Below are positions 7,364 through 16,191 of a stretch of DNA of 50,960 bases, piece after piece. The position numbers and the translations under genes are program-made. Origin of the DNA: Furfurilactobacillus siliginis. GTDB lineage: Bacteria; Bacillota; Bacilli; Lactobacillales; Lactobacillaceae. The notes beneath the pieces are model-generated. The model did not search any database and was not told where the DNA came from. It saw nothing but the letters and a program-made list of their open reading frames with translations. Numbering within the stretch: position 1 is the first letter of the stretch; each line of letters begins with the position of its first letter. The stretch is from positions 97,807 to 148,766 of the forward strand of contig NZ_JQCB01000001.1 in assembly GCF_001437435.1 (NCBI RefSeq). The letters run 5' to 3'.

Positions 7364-9132
7364 TGTCTGATGTAACGCGCTCAATGCGTTTTTTCTACCA
7401 CTACTTAAAACGCTACAAAATTAGTTTTTTAATCATTACGATTGGCATCATCATTGGGACCTACTTCCAGGTAAAAGCCCCCATCTTCATGGGTAAAGCA
7501 ATTACCGCCTTGGCAAAATATGTATTTGGTTTAATGCACGGTGTTGATGACAAGGGCAACTTTGTCCACTTCATCTGGTTACTCGTAATTTATTTCATCT
7601 TAGGTGCTGTCGGAACGTTCATTTCAACCATCGTTGTCACCTATGTAACTGGTAATGCGACGAACCGGATGCGGCGCGGCCTCTTTGCCAAACTGCAACG
7701 GATGACGATTCGCTTCTTTGATTCCCACCAAGATGGTGACGTGCTGAGTCGCTTCACCAGTGATTTAGATAACATCTCTAACGCATTGAACCAAGCACTC
7801 GCCCAAATCATGACGAATGCGGCAATGATGGTTGGGATTCTAATCGTCATGTTCCAGCAAAATGTAAAAATGGCCTGGGTCACCATTGCCTCAGCGCCGG
7901 TCGCAATTTTGCTAGCCGCCTTTTTGATTCGACAAACGCGCAAGTATACAGACATCCAGCAAGATGCTGTTGGTAGTTTGAATGGTTACGTCAATGAACA
8001 GATTTCCGGTCAAAAGATCATCATTACCAATGGTCTGCAACAAGATTCCATTGATGGTTTTTTACCACACAATAAAGAAGTTAAAGACGCCACAACAACT
8101 GCGCAGACTTATTCGGGAATGTTATTTCCACTGATGCAAGGGATGTCTTTGGTCAATACCGCTATCGTTATCTTCTTTGGTAGCTGGCTCGCATTAAACT
8201 CCGGCATGGGGCGCGCCGCTGCGTTAGGTTTAGTGGTCGTCTTTGTCCAATACTCACAGCAGTTCTATCAACCAATTACACAAGTTTCTACCCTTTACAG
8301 CATGTTCCAGTTAGCAGTTACTGGCGCCCGGCGTTTAAACCAGATGTTTGATGAACCGGAAGAAACGCAGCCTGAACAAGGTCTAACAATTCCTGACAAA
8401 CTAACTGGCGCAGCCTTGAAGGATGTCCGGTTTAGCTACAACGAAGGTCGCGAAATTCTGCATGGCGTCTCCATTGATGTTGAACCAGGCCACATGGTTG
8501 CTTTAGTCGGCCCTACTGGTTCTGGTAAAACGACCGTAATGAATCTTCTGAATCGCTTCTATGATGTCGATTCGGGTGCTGTCACCATTGATGACACCGA
8601 TGTTCGTGAACTTGGTTTAAAACAGTTGCGTGATCATGTCGGCATCGTCTTACAAGATAGTGTGTTATTCTCAGGTACGATTGGTTTCAACATTAAGTAT
8701 GGTCGGCCAGAAGCATCTGATGACGAAATGATTGCTGCCGCTAAACAAGCGAATATCCATGATTTCATCATGACATTAGATGACGGCTATGACACCAAAG
8801 TGACCGATGAAAATGCGATTTTCTCCACTGGTCAAAAACAACTGATCAGCATCGCGCGCACAATTTTGACAAACCCATCACTATTAATTTTGGATGAAGC
8901 CACATCTAACGTTGACACGGTGACCGAATCACGGATTCAAAAAGCCATGGATACTGTCGTGCAAGGTCGGACCAGCTTTGTGATTGCTCATCGATTAAAA
9001 ACAATCTTGAACGCTGATAAGATTGTCGTGTTGAAAGATGGGAATGTCATTGAGCAAGGCACTCACCAAGAGTTACTGGCCGCACACGGGTTTTATTCCG
9101 AGTTGTATCACAATCAGTTTGTGTTTGAATAA
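7363..9132 (+). CDS. Heterodimeric ABC exporter subunit with canonical ATP site (LmrD/BmrD-like)
   Basis: A 589-aa half-transporter with a TM domain (~20-310) and an NBD carrying Walker [10 protein letters not shown] (383-391), signature STGQKQL (488-494), Walker [12 protein letters not shown] (508-518) with catalytic Glu, and IAHR (541-544) with the switch His. Its signature is the non-canonical one (STGQ for SGGQ), so it complements the previous protein: one full site and one degenerate site in the heterodimer. The start codon overlaps the upstream stop (TAATG) and GGAGGAGG precedes it. Last gene of the padR operon, followed by a repeat and a terminator hairpin. Confidence 0.93.
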   Translation: MSDVTRSMRFFYHYLKRYKISFLIITIGIIIGTYFQVKAPIFMGKAITALAKYVFGLMHGVDDKGNFVHFIWLLVIYFILGAVGTFISTIVVTYVTGNATNRMRRGLFAKLQRMTIRFFDSHQDGDVLSRFTSDLDNISNALNQALAQIMTNAAMMVGILIVMFQQNVKMAWVTIASAPVAILLAAFLIRQTRKYTDIQQDAVGSLNGYVNEQISGQKIIITNGLQQDSIDGFLPHNKEVKDATTTAQTYSGMLFPLMQGMSLVNTAIVIFFGSWLALNSGMGRAAALGLVVVFVQYSQQFYQPITQVSTLYSMFQLAVTGARRLNQMFDEPEETQPEQGLTIPDKLTGAALKDVRFSYNEGREILHGVSIDVEPGHMVALVGPTGSGKTTVMNLLNRFYDVDSGAVTIDDTDVRELGLKQLRDHVGIVLQDSVLFSGTIGFNIKYGRPEASDDEMIAAAKQANIHDFIMTLDDGYDTKVTDENAIFSTGQKQLISIARTILTNPSLLILDEATSNVDTVTESRIQKAMDTVVQGRTSFVIAHRLKTILNADKIVVLKDGNVIEQGTHQELLAAHGFYSELYHNQFVFE

Positions 9133-9138
9133 ACATAA

Positions 9139-9250
9139 GAGAGTGGGACAAAAGTCGGGAAGTAGCGAGCAAGACCTAGAACGGCCGTATGGGTTGGGCT
9201 TCAACCCGGTATCACTCGTAGTCTGCACAGCGACTTGACTTTTGGACCAC
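9139..9250. repeat. Dispersed GTGGGAC intergenic repeat, copy 1
   Basis: A ~110-nt imperfect palindrome that opens GAGTGGGACAAAAGTCGGG and closes with GACTTTTGGACCAC, with an internal GGGTTG/CAACCC hairpin. Close relatives lie at 17069, 20976, 25372, 37241 and 50904, always between genes. Confidence 0.85.
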
Positions 9251-9277
9251 GTTTCCGCTATTTAAATTCGTAAAATT

Positions 9278-9320
9278 AAATGGGAGTAAGACAAATAAAT
9301 TTTGTCTTACTCCCATTTTT
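9278..9320. terminator. Terminator hairpin after the ABC exporter operon
   Basis: An 18-bp stem, 9278-9295 with 9301-9318, followed by a T-run on the plus strand and preceded by A-runs, so it could act in both directions between convergent genes. Confidence 0.85.
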
Positions 9321-9374
9321 TTATGTGCGATTTCGTTGCGGGTTAGAGAACCAAACGTTGTCGGTTATATAGCG

Positions 9375-9616
9375 AAAACGAGCTCTCCAGCCTTGAATCC
9401 TGTGCAGAACCTGGCCGCTGTCCGGAGCTAAAGCTCCTACCACCGTCCCTGTTCTTGCTCGGATTCAGAACAGGCTGGTTCGCTCTCTGGTCTAAAACGA
9501 GCTCCCCAGCCCAGCCGCCTGTGCATTGCCTGATCGCTGCTCGTGGGCCAAGTTCGCCCACAATCACCGCTCCTGCAATTGCTCGACGCCTACCGGGCTG
9601 GTTCGCTCTCTGGTCT
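9375..9616. repeat. Tandem pair of ~120-nt structured repeats
   Basis: Unit A (9375-9492) and unit B (9494-9616) each open AAAACGAGCTCYCCAGCC and close GGCTGGTTCGCTCTCTGGTC. Inside, helices are kept while bases change: GCAGAAC with GTTC-T-TGC in A becomes GCATTGC with GCAA-T-TGC in B, keeping a bulged T. The central hairpin GGAGCT/AGCTCC in A becomes GTGGGC/GCCCAC in B. Unit B overlaps the stop codon of the following minus-strand gene. A degraded relative lies near 37188-37230. Confidence 0.75.
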
Positions 9617-10259
9617 ACATAAATCTTGGTTTATCACCATCCGTATTAGGCTTATTTACACCCAATGATGCTCTGATGTGTTCTTCCGGTTTAGCCACGA
9701 TGGCTGCTACCAAGGAGCCGATACTCTTACGGGAAACTTCTGTACCCTTGAAGGCTTCACCTTTTTCGGTCAATTCATAGTCAACTTCATCTTCATTTTG
9801 TAACCATGCGGGGCGAATAATCGTGTAATCCAAGTCGGAACCTTCGATCACCTTCGCAGCTGCTGCATATGTTGGCAGGTATCCATCGTCTAACATTTCA
9901 TGGTTCCACTTACCATATGCACCAGGCACTTCATCGTAGATACCTAATGTTGAAATCCACACTAAGCGTTTGACACCAGCTTTGTCCATTGCAGCAACAA
10001 CAGCTTTAGCCTCATCTTCAATATTATGACCTGCTAGATTTGCGTAAACAATGTCTTGACCAGCTATAGCAGCGTCTAACACATCACTGTCCATCACATC
10101 ACCGGTCACAACAGTTGCCCGCGCCGCTAAAGCGTCGTTCAACTTATTTGGATGACGTAAGAATAGTTTCAACTTTGCATCTGTTTGCTCCAACATAAAT
10201 GCTTCAGCTAATTGCGCAATATGACCGCCGGCACCTAAGACTAGTACGTTTTTCATCAT
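9615..10259 (-). CDS. NAD(P)H-binding SDR family oxidoreductase
   Basis: A 214-aa atypical SDR with the N-terminal dinucleotide motif VLGAGGHIAQ (~7-16) and the NmrA-like DYTIIRPAWLQNEDEVDYEL segment (~145-165). Proteins of this family use NAD(P)H on unknown small molecules or act as redox sensors. AAGGAGG lies 5 nt before the first ATG; a second ATG follows at once. Monocistronic: a perfect 19-bp palindrome containing its -10 lies upstream, so a dimeric repressor (MarR, HxlR or PadR type) encoded elsewhere probably controls it. It is a paralogue in fold of the SDR at 2625-3290 but not closely similar. Confidence 0.82.
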   Translation of the reverse strand: MMKNVLVLGAGGHIAQLAEAFMLEQTDAKLKLFLRHPNKLNDALAARATVVTGDVMDSDVLDAAIAGQDIVYANLAGHNIEDEAKAVVAAMDKAGVKRLVWISTLGIYDEVPGAYGKWNHEMLDDGYLPTYAAAAKVIEGSDLDYTIIRPAWLQNEDEVDYELTEKGEAFKGTEVSRKSIGSLVAAIVAKPEEHIRASLGVNKPNTDGDKPRFM

Positions 10260-10305
10260 TAGTTCCTCCTTGATTGATTCATCGAAAATAGTCTAGTAAT
10301 AAAAT

Positions 10306-10346
10306 GAACTTCTAACTGTAATTATAATAATTACAGTTAGAAGTTC
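10306..10346 (-). promoter_or_regulatory. Perfect 19-bp palindrome enclosing a promoter
   Basis: 10306-10324 and 10328-10346 are exact reverse complements around a 3-nt centre. On the minus strand TTGAAC, 16 nt and TATAAT fall inside it, about 70 nt before the SDR start. I favour an operator; a terminator for the upstream UDG gene is less likely because no clean T-run follows. Confidence 0.75.
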
Positions 10347-10375
10347 AAGTCAGAACACTTGCAAATAGCTGGCAT

Positions 10376-10990
10376 CTATAATAATTCTTTCAAAACAGCC
10401 AGATCAGCGTCGATCAGTGGTCGTTTGCTAGGAAACCGGCGACTATATGAAGGATGAAAAAGTGGCAATATCGGATACACGCGTTTGCTAGGCAAATATT
10501 TCTTAGTTGCTAAGTGATATTCCAATACTGGTGACTTAATCAAGTCACCATGAATCTTAGTTATTGTTAACCGGTTACCCAGTAAACGTTGTAGCCCGGT
10601 ATTCCCTAATGGTACTAATAGCGTATTATCCGGCAACTGGCTAAGCTCAAAATCAAGCAATGGGGCAAAGTCAGCGATTTCTGCGCGGCTCGGTTTACGA
10701 TCACGTTTTCGACCATTAGTTTCATCAAATGGCCGCGCACGCACCGCACCTGTCATATAGATTTCATCGCGTGTCACACCAAGTAATTCTAGCCAACGAT
10801 TTAACTCTCTCCCAGCTGGGCCTTGAAAGCCATAACTAAGCTCGGCTTCTTTAGCACCAGGTGCCTCGCTAACTAATACAAATTTCGGCGTTAGCGACCC
10901 TTCGCCAGGCACAAAGCCCTCTAACTTTGGGTTTTCATTAATCAGTTGCTTTGCCTGTTCAATCATCAAATCTGTTAAGAACGTTGCCAT
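10376..10990 (-). CDS. Uracil-DNA glycosylase family protein lacking Fe-S cysteines
   Basis: A 204-aa protein of the UDG superfamily, closest in motif order to family 4/5: SEAPGAKE (41-48) for the GEAPG loop, YGFQGPAG (53-60), and LFHPS (177-181) for the HPS motif that pins DNA. Family 4 enzymes carry a 4Fe-4S cluster on four cysteines; this protein contains no cysteine at all, and positions such as the K-C-RPP site read VRARPF (83-88). The gene starts one base before the helicase stop, so it is co-transcribed and probably coupled with it. Uracil excision is the family role; activity here is untested. Confidence 0.82.
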   Translation of the reverse strand: MATFLTDLMIEQAKQLINENPKLEGFVPGEGSLTPKFVLVSEAPGAKEAELSYGFQGPAGRELNRWLELLGVTRDEIYMTGAVRARPFDETNGRKRDRKPSRAEIADFAPLLDFELSQLPDNTLLVPLGNTGLQRLLGNRLTITKIHGDLIKSPVLEYHLATKKYLPSKRVYPILPLFHPSYSRRFPSKRPLIDADLAVLKELL

Positions 10991-13362
10991 CAGTCAGCCT
11001 CCGTTTGTGCCCAAAAATTATCAATACACTGACTCAATTGATCAGTAGTCTTAACTGCTCGCCAGTCCTGCCAATGTGGCGGAAAAAGGCGGGCGTACCG
11101 CGGCTGGCTGAAACGCTGGTCCATCAACACCACTACCCCGACGTCACTGGCACTGCGAATCAAACGACCCGCAGCCTGCAAAACGTTATTTAAACCAGGT
11201 AGTTGATAGGCAAATTCAAAGCCACGTCCATTTTGACTATCAAAATAGTCACGAATTAAGTTCGTTTCTGGATTCAGTCCTGGTAGCCCAACACTGACAA
11301 TCCCTACACCAATCAATCGATCGGCTGCTAAATCAATTCCTTCAGAAAAGATACCACCAAGAACAGCAAACCCTACCAGCGTTTCGGTTGGCGTGCTGGT
11401 AAAAGCATCTAAAAATGCCTGCCGCGCAGTTTCATCCATCCCCGTTTCCTGACGTCTTATTGAAACCTCAGGATGCGCAGCAGCAAAGGCATCGGCAACT
11501 GTTGCTAAATAGCCGTAGGAAGGAAAGAAAATTAGATAATTCCCCGTTTTGCCTCGACGCAACGCATCAATACTATCCACGATGTGATCAAGGTTTGCTT
11601 CGCGCTCGCGATAAGTCGTCTGAATGTAGTTGGTTACCAAAATCGCCTGGTGATGTGCTTCAAAAGGTGACGGTAACTGATAAGTCACGCCGTCCTCATC
11701 GATACCCAACACCCGCTGATAATAGTCAGTTGGTGATACGGTAGCTGAAAATAAAACGGCCCCGCGGCCAAAATGCATCGATTGATTTAAAAACGCACTC
11801 GGATCTAAACACGTTAATCGCACCACAATGCCCTGGTTCGTTTCTAAGATCCGCGTCCGATAGACGTCACTATAGTTTTCACTCAAACGAATGTAATTCA
11901 GACAGGCAAAGTACACCGTGAGCAATTGTTGTAACTCAAGCCCATCCTCTTGGCGTGGCAACCATTCTGCAATATAGTTCGTAAAGTTACTCAGTTCATC
12001 GACGACGGCTTCTAACTGTGGTCGAAGGGTTAATTCAGATTTTTGTTCACTGGTTAACAGTTCGCCTAATGATTTAAAAACACTTGCCAAGGCATTCACC
12101 CGTCGATGAAAACCGCGGTCGCCTTTAAATAATGGCTTCAGCGCGACCACTGACTGCTCGTCAACGCTGGTAGAATACATTTCCCGCGCACGGCTCAACA
12201 GGTTATGAACTTCATCGATCAAGAAAAAATTGTCTTGGTCAGGTTCACTGAAAAAGCGCTGTAAATAAACAAACGGATCAAATAAATAATTATAATCACA
12301 AACAATGACATCGCAGAATAAACTAGCATCTAACGAAAACTCAAATGGGTCAACTGAATGTTTACGCGCATAGGTTTCAATGACGTCACGGGTCAACTGA
12401 TCTTCATGTTCCAGTAAGTCCATCAATGCTGGTTTCAAACGATCATAATAGCCCAGCATAAACGGATTATCACTAGGCGCGACATCTCGTTCTTCGACAA
12501 ACGTAATGACATCCTTGGCGGTCAACGTAATACTCTTCACGTGCAATCCTTGCGTTGCCATTAACCCAATGGCCTCTTCCGCAACGCGGCGGGTACTTTG
12601 CTTAGCCGTTAGGTAAAAGGTTCGCTGTACCAGGCCCTCCCCCATGGCTTTGATGGTAGGAAACAAAGTGGAAATCGTCTTTCCCGTTCCTGTGGGCGCT
12701 TCCACTAACAACTGCTTTTTGAGCATGATCGTCTTATACACGACTGCCGCCAATTCATGTTGGCCTGGTCGATAAGCACCATACGGGAAGCCCAGTTCCG
12801 TGATACTCGCATCCCGCCGCTGACGTAAATCAGCCCGCAAAATGAGCCAGGACTCATACTCATCCACTAGCGATTGAAAAAAGGCTGTTGCTTCTTCCTT
12901 CGTCTGTTCATGCTCGGTGATTGTCACTTTGTCTTCACCGGTTTGATAATAAGTCAGCTGTAACGTGACGTGATCTACCTGCTGATCTTGCATCAACAAG
13001 TAACCGTACACTTGCACCTGACCCCAATATAAGGTCATGGTGCTTTCTGGTACATCATTAAAGGCTAAGTCAGAAGTTTTGATTTCTTCAATTTGGTAAT
13101 GGTCATTTGGTTGAAACACACCATCAGCACGACCATGAATCGAATATTCCTGGCCATTCATGGTAACAGACGTCTTCATCCCCACTTCATGTTCGTACTC
13201 GGGATGTTCTTCGAGACGCCGTTTCTGTAGCATGCGGTGAATTCTGGACCCTTCCATCGCCGTATTCATGCTTCGTTCTGTTTGTGGATTCAAATCGCCA
13301 CTGCGCAGCACAAATTCGACAAGTTCGCGAATCCCTAATTTGATGGTTGCCAAAAAATTCAC
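10990..13362 (-). CDS. DinG/XPD-like helicase with N-terminal PD-(D/E)XK nuclease-like domain, no Fe-S cysteines
   Basis: A 790-aa fusion. The N-terminal RecB/Cas4-like nuclease fold shows H77-GRAD80, EEIK (92-95) and QVQVYGYLL (115-123). It is followed by an XPD/DinG SF2 helicase with Walker A EAPTGTGKT (221-229), DEVH (383-386), CDYNYLFDP (355-363) and a C-terminal helicase half with SATVSPTDYY and QAAGRLIRS. The segment where XPD/DinG relatives hold four cluster cysteines (about 281-345, TAKDVITF to VDPFEFSLD) has none. Likely acts in repair of branched or damaged DNA together with the UDG encoded immediately downstream. The ATG sits at the start of a divergent region facing the PNAG operon. 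Confidence 0.88.
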   Translation of the reverse strand: MNFLATIKLGIRELVEFVLRSGDLNPQTERSMNTAMEGSRIHRMLQKRRLEEHPEYEHEVGMKTSVTMNGQEYSIHGRADGVFQPNDHYQIEEIKTSDLAFNDVPESTMTLYWGQVQVYGYLLMQDQQVDHVTLQLTYYQTGEDKVTITEHEQTKEEATAFFQSLVDEYESWLILRADLRQRRDASITELGFPYGAYRPGQHELAAVVYKTIMLKKQLLVEAPTGTGKTISTLFPTIKAMGEGLVQRTFYLTAKQSTRRVAEEAIGLMATQGLHVKSITLTAKDVITFVEERDVAPSDNPFMLGYYDRLKPALMDLLEHEDQLTRDVIETYARKHSVDPFEFSLDASLFCDVIVCDYNYLFDPFVYLQRFFSEPDQDNFFLIDEVHNLLSRAREMYSTSVDEQSVVALKPLFKGDRGFHRRVNALASVFKSLGELLTSEQKSELTLRPQLEAVVDELSNFTNYIAEWLPRQEDGLELQQLLTVYFACLNYIRLSENYSDVYRTRILETNQGIVVRLTCLDPSAFLNQSMHFGRGAVLFSATVSPTDYYQRVLGIDEDGVTYQLPSPFEAHHQAILVTNYIQTTYREREANLDHIVDSIDALRRGKTGNYLIFFPSYGYLATVADAFAAAHPEVSIRRQETGMDETARQAFLDAFTSTPTETLVGFAVLGGIFSEGIDLAADRLIGVGIVSVGLPGLNPETNLIRDYFDSQNGRGFEFAYQLPGLNNVLQAAGRLIRSASDVGVVVLMDQRFSQPRYARLFPPHWQDWRAVKTTDQLSQCIDNFWAQTEAD

Positions 13363-13404
13363 CGCCTTTCTAAAATATCTTTATCTACTTTAGCACAGGT
13401 ACTC

Positions 13405-13479
13405 AAAATGTCGGTGAACATTGGAAATCCCTAACGATTTTCAATTTTTCCCGACATTTTCGAAAAGCAGTTGTATGAT
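13405..13479 (+). promoter_or_regulatory. Inverted repeat and promoter of the PNAG operon
   Basis: AAAATGTCGG (13405-13414) and CCGACATTTT (13451-13460) form a perfect 10-bp inverted repeat with a 36-nt gap. The right arm overlaps a weak -35 (CCGACA), 17 nt before TATGAT (13474-13479). It could be a two-site operator for the divergent intergenic region. Confidence 0.5.
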
Positions 13480-13510
13480 GGAAGCCGGTTAATTTATGAG
13501 GAAACTAATT

Positions 13511-14641
13511 ATGAAACGAAAACAAACATTATTACTGCTTTTCTTGAGTCTCTGCTTGTGGCTAAGCACACCCCAGATACACGCACAGGCGGCTCCGGCT
13601 AACGGTCAGTTTAACGGGCTAACACTGGATGTTGCGCGTCGGTATTATCAAGTCGACACGATCAAACAGTTCATCACGACCGTCAGTGAAAACCACGGGC
13701 AGTTTGTACAATTACATCTGAGCGATAAGCAGTCCTTTGCGATTGAAAATGATACTGCCGGACAAACACTGGCCAACGCGACTGAAGTTGACGGCGTGTG
13801 GCGTAACAACACCACGCATCAACCTTTCTATAGCAAAGCCCAGATTGCAGACTTGCTTGCTTATGCTAAGCAGCAACATATCACGCTTATCCCAGAAGTT
13901 GATACGCCGGCGCACATCGACGGTTTAGCGGCTACTATGAAGGCCAGTGGTCAGCAAGCACTGGTCAAAAAGTTGATCACTAAACAAACCGACTATGGGC
14001 CTGAATTTAAATTAAACAAAGCTAGTATCGCCTTTATCAGCCAATTAGATACCGAAGTAGCGCAATCGTTTACTGGTCAGGAAAACGCCCGCTTCCATCT
14101 GGGCGGTGATGAATTCACGGATCAAACCACTGCGAACAAACCTTATGTACGTTATCTAAACGCTTTAGCAGCCAATATAAAACAGGCCGGCTTCATTCCC
14201 GAAGCATGGAATGATGGTTTTTTAACTACCTCACTCAAGTCGTTCGATCCAGCTATTCAAGTTACCTACTGGAACTGGACTGCTGACGAAAAAGGCTCCG
14301 CTGGGAAAGCCCGTAAAAAAAGCTGGGCAACCATGCCGGCGCTTATTCATCACGGCTTTAAAGTACTCAACTATAATGACTACTACTTGTATGTTAATTT
14401 AACGAGCAGTGACTTAAAGCCTAAAAACATTCGCTACATGAGTTCTGATATGCGTCAGAATTGGGATCCCACCATCTGGGATAACGATGCTGAATCCAGC
14501 CTCAATACACTGCATGGCATCGTCGGCAGCAGTGCCTCAATTTGGGCGGACAAAGGACTCAAAGTTAGCGACCAAACCATTTACACACGTACGAAACCGT
14601 TCGTCAAAAACTTTTTGACACTCGCACGTCAGCCAATTTAA
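13511..14641 (+). CDS. Secreted GH20 beta-N-acetylhexosaminidase of the PNAG operon
   Basis: Signal peptide KRKQTLLLLFLSLCLWL followed by an Ala-X-Ala-like site near HAQA, then a GH20 catalytic barrel of ~345 aa. HLGGDEF (about residues 195-201) holds the Asp-Glu pair that GH20 enzymes use for substrate-assisted cleavage of N-acetylglucosamine linkages. EVDTPAH (~130) is also typical. I chose ATG 13511, because GAGGAAAC precedes it at 8-10 nt; an upstream ATG at 13496 has no ribosome site. It heads the operon with PgaC and PgaD-like genes, so it probably trims or releases poly-N-acetylglucosamine, like dispersin B. Confidence 0.85.
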   Translation: MKRKQTLLLLFLSLCLWLSTPQIHAQAAPANGQFNGLTLDVARRYYQVDTIKQFITTVSENHGQFVQLHLSDKQSFAIENDTAGQTLANATEVDGVWRNNTTHQPFYSKAQIADLLAYAKQQHITLIPEVDTPAHIDGLAATMKASGQQALVKKLITKQTDYGPEFKLNKASIAFISQLDTEVAQSFTGQENARFHLGGDEFTDQTTANKPYVRYLNALAANIKQAGFIPEAWNDGFLTTSLKSFDPAIQVTYWNWTADEKGSAGKARKKSWATMPALIHHGFKVLNYNDYYLYVNLTSSDLKPKNIRYMSSDMRQNWDPTIWDNDAESSLNTLHGIVGSSASIWADKGLKVSDQTIYTRTKPFVKNFLTLARQPI

Positions 14642-14659
14642 TCAGTCACGGAGATCACC

Positions 14660-15874
14660 ATGAACCTTGTTAGTTCTTACGTCATTTTATATCCAGTAAT
14701 TGTTTCAATCATTTGGATCATCAGTTCCATTTTCTTCAGTATTCAGCAACATACCGTACCCTTAATCAACGACCACAAGGGACAACCAGACGAGCTGGTG
14801 TCAGTCCTGGTTCCGGCGCATAACGAGGGCCAAACGCTCAGCGGTGTCGTTGAATCAGTCGCCAGTTTGCACTATCAAAATATCGAGTTAATTCTAATCG
14901 ATGATGGTAGCGATGACGACACGCTGGCTGTTATGCACCAACTTGCCACAGCGCATGCCAATCGATGTGCCATCAAAGTGGTCCCCGTATCTCCTAACCG
15001 TGGGAAAGCCAACGCCTTAAACCAAGGTGCTAAGGTTGCAAAAGGTGAAATTCTACTTTGCCTAGACGCCGATTGTTATGTCGATGCAGATGTAATTACA
15101 CCAATGCTGGCTCGTTTCTATGATGACCCGAAAATCGGTGCTGTGGCTGGCAAACCAATCGTACGAAATCGAACTAGTTTATTAGGACGGTTAGAACTCC
15201 TGGAATACATTGGTGTCATTGACATCATCAAACGTGGACAGGCCTTTTTAACTGGCCACATCACTACCGTTTCAGGAGTGGTCGTTGCTTATCGTAAAGC
15301 TGCCCTCGCCGATGTTGGCTGGTGGAATCCAGCTGCATTGACTGAAGATATCGACGTAACTTGGCGTTTGTATCAACATCAATGGCAGGTTCGTTATTGC
15401 CCAGAGGCTGTTGCCTGGATCCTGGTCCCTGAACACGTAATGGCCTTGATTCGGCAACGACAACGCTGGGCTCGTGGTGGATTCGAAGTTCTTTGGAACA
15501 ACAAAAGCCTCTTTTTAAAGGGACCCTTAAGTGCACAATGGCTCTTACTAGACATGGTCTTAAGCAACACGTGGGCCTTGGCTTGTGCGTTTGTCTTATT
15601 GTTTTACATCTTTACCATTCTCTTCACACAGACATTGATTTTAGATGGGGTCGTCTTATTCTTATTGCTACTGATCAGCTTGATTCAATTTATCATTGGG
15701 TTTGCTGATTCACGTCAGTCAGACTTTATTTCCTGGCAGGATTTGTTACTTCTCCCCGTCTACATCATCTTCTACTGGTTCATCAACCTATCCAGCTGCC
15801 TCACCGCACTGGCATCATTCTTTCTGGATCCCCATCGTCATGGTACGTGGCAGAGCCCAGACCGGGGGTTATAA
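14660..15874 (+). CDS. pgaC: Poly-beta-1,6-N-acetylglucosamine synthase (PgaC/IcaA-type GT2)
   Basis: A 404-aa processive family 2 glycosyltransferase. An N-terminal membrane helix (~5-30) is followed by the GT-A domain with IDDGSDDD (UDP/Mn site, ~80-87), LDADC (~135-139), TEDIDVTW (~228-235) and QRQRWARG (Q-x-x-R-W, ~260-267). Three to four C-terminal membrane helices follow. This motif set and the gene company match polymerases that build and export PNAG. GGAG lies 7 nt before the ATG. Its stop overlaps the next start (TAATG). Confidence 0.9.
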   Translation: MNLVSSYVILYPVIVSIIWIISSIFFSIQQHTVPLINDHKGQPDELVSVLVPAHNEGQTLSGVVESVASLHYQNIELILIDDGSDDDTLAVMHQLATAHANRCAIKVVPVSPNRGKANALNQGAKVAKGEILLCLDADCYVDADVITPMLARFYDDPKIGAVAGKPIVRNRTSLLGRLELLEYIGVIDIIKRGQAFLTGHITTVSGVVVAYRKAALADVGWWNPAALTEDIDVTWRLYQHQWQVRYCPEAVAWILVPEHVMALIRQRQRWARGGFEVLWNNKSLFLKGPLSAQWLLLDMVLSNTWALACAFVLLFYIFTILFTQTLILDGVVLFLLLLISLIQFIIGFADSRQSDFISWQDLLLLPVYIIFYWFINLSSCLTALASFFLDPHRHGTWQSPDRGL

Positions 15875-16191
15875 TGCGACAACAAAATGAACACCCCAAC
15901 TTAATTATTCGGAAGCGACCAAGCATCTTTGCCATGTTACGACGCGCCATCATCCTTGTGATTCTTTGGTTAGTGACCGGCTTTATCATTTATATCAACG
16001 TGTCATTCTTATTGGGTCGGTACTCAGATGCTTTGGTTGCCGATTACCTAGTCTTGAACTTGTCGTTACACCTGTACAAGGTACTCGCTGTTTTAGTAGT
16101 CTTAGTAGCCGCTTTGATTACCTTTTTCGGCACGCTGCACATCAATGCTTTGAAACGGAGGGCTAAACAACGTGAACAAGACAACGCGTAA
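15874..16191 (+). CDS. PgaD/IcaD-like small membrane protein
   Basis: A 105-aa protein with two membrane helices (~31-55 and ~72-95) and a basic C-terminus, the layout of PgaD/IcaD partners that stimulate the PNAG synthase. The start at 15874 is fixed by the TAATG overlap with pgaC. The 3' end overlaps the start of the broken deacetylase gene by 20 nt. Sequence identity to PgaD was not checked; the call rests on size, topology and position. Confidence 0.7.
   Translation: MRQQNEHPNLIIRKRPSIFAMLRRAIILVILWLVTGFIIYINVSFLLGRYSDALVADYLVLNLSLHLYKVLAVLVVLVAALITFFGTLHINALKRRAKQREQDNA

Noticed and set aside
9375-9616. CRISPR array
   Set aside because: Only two ~120-nt units, without short regular repeats and spacers or cas genes.
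9343-9780. Open frames within the tandem repeats
   Set aside because: They are repeat-derived and lack start signals; structure, not coding, is conserved between the two units.
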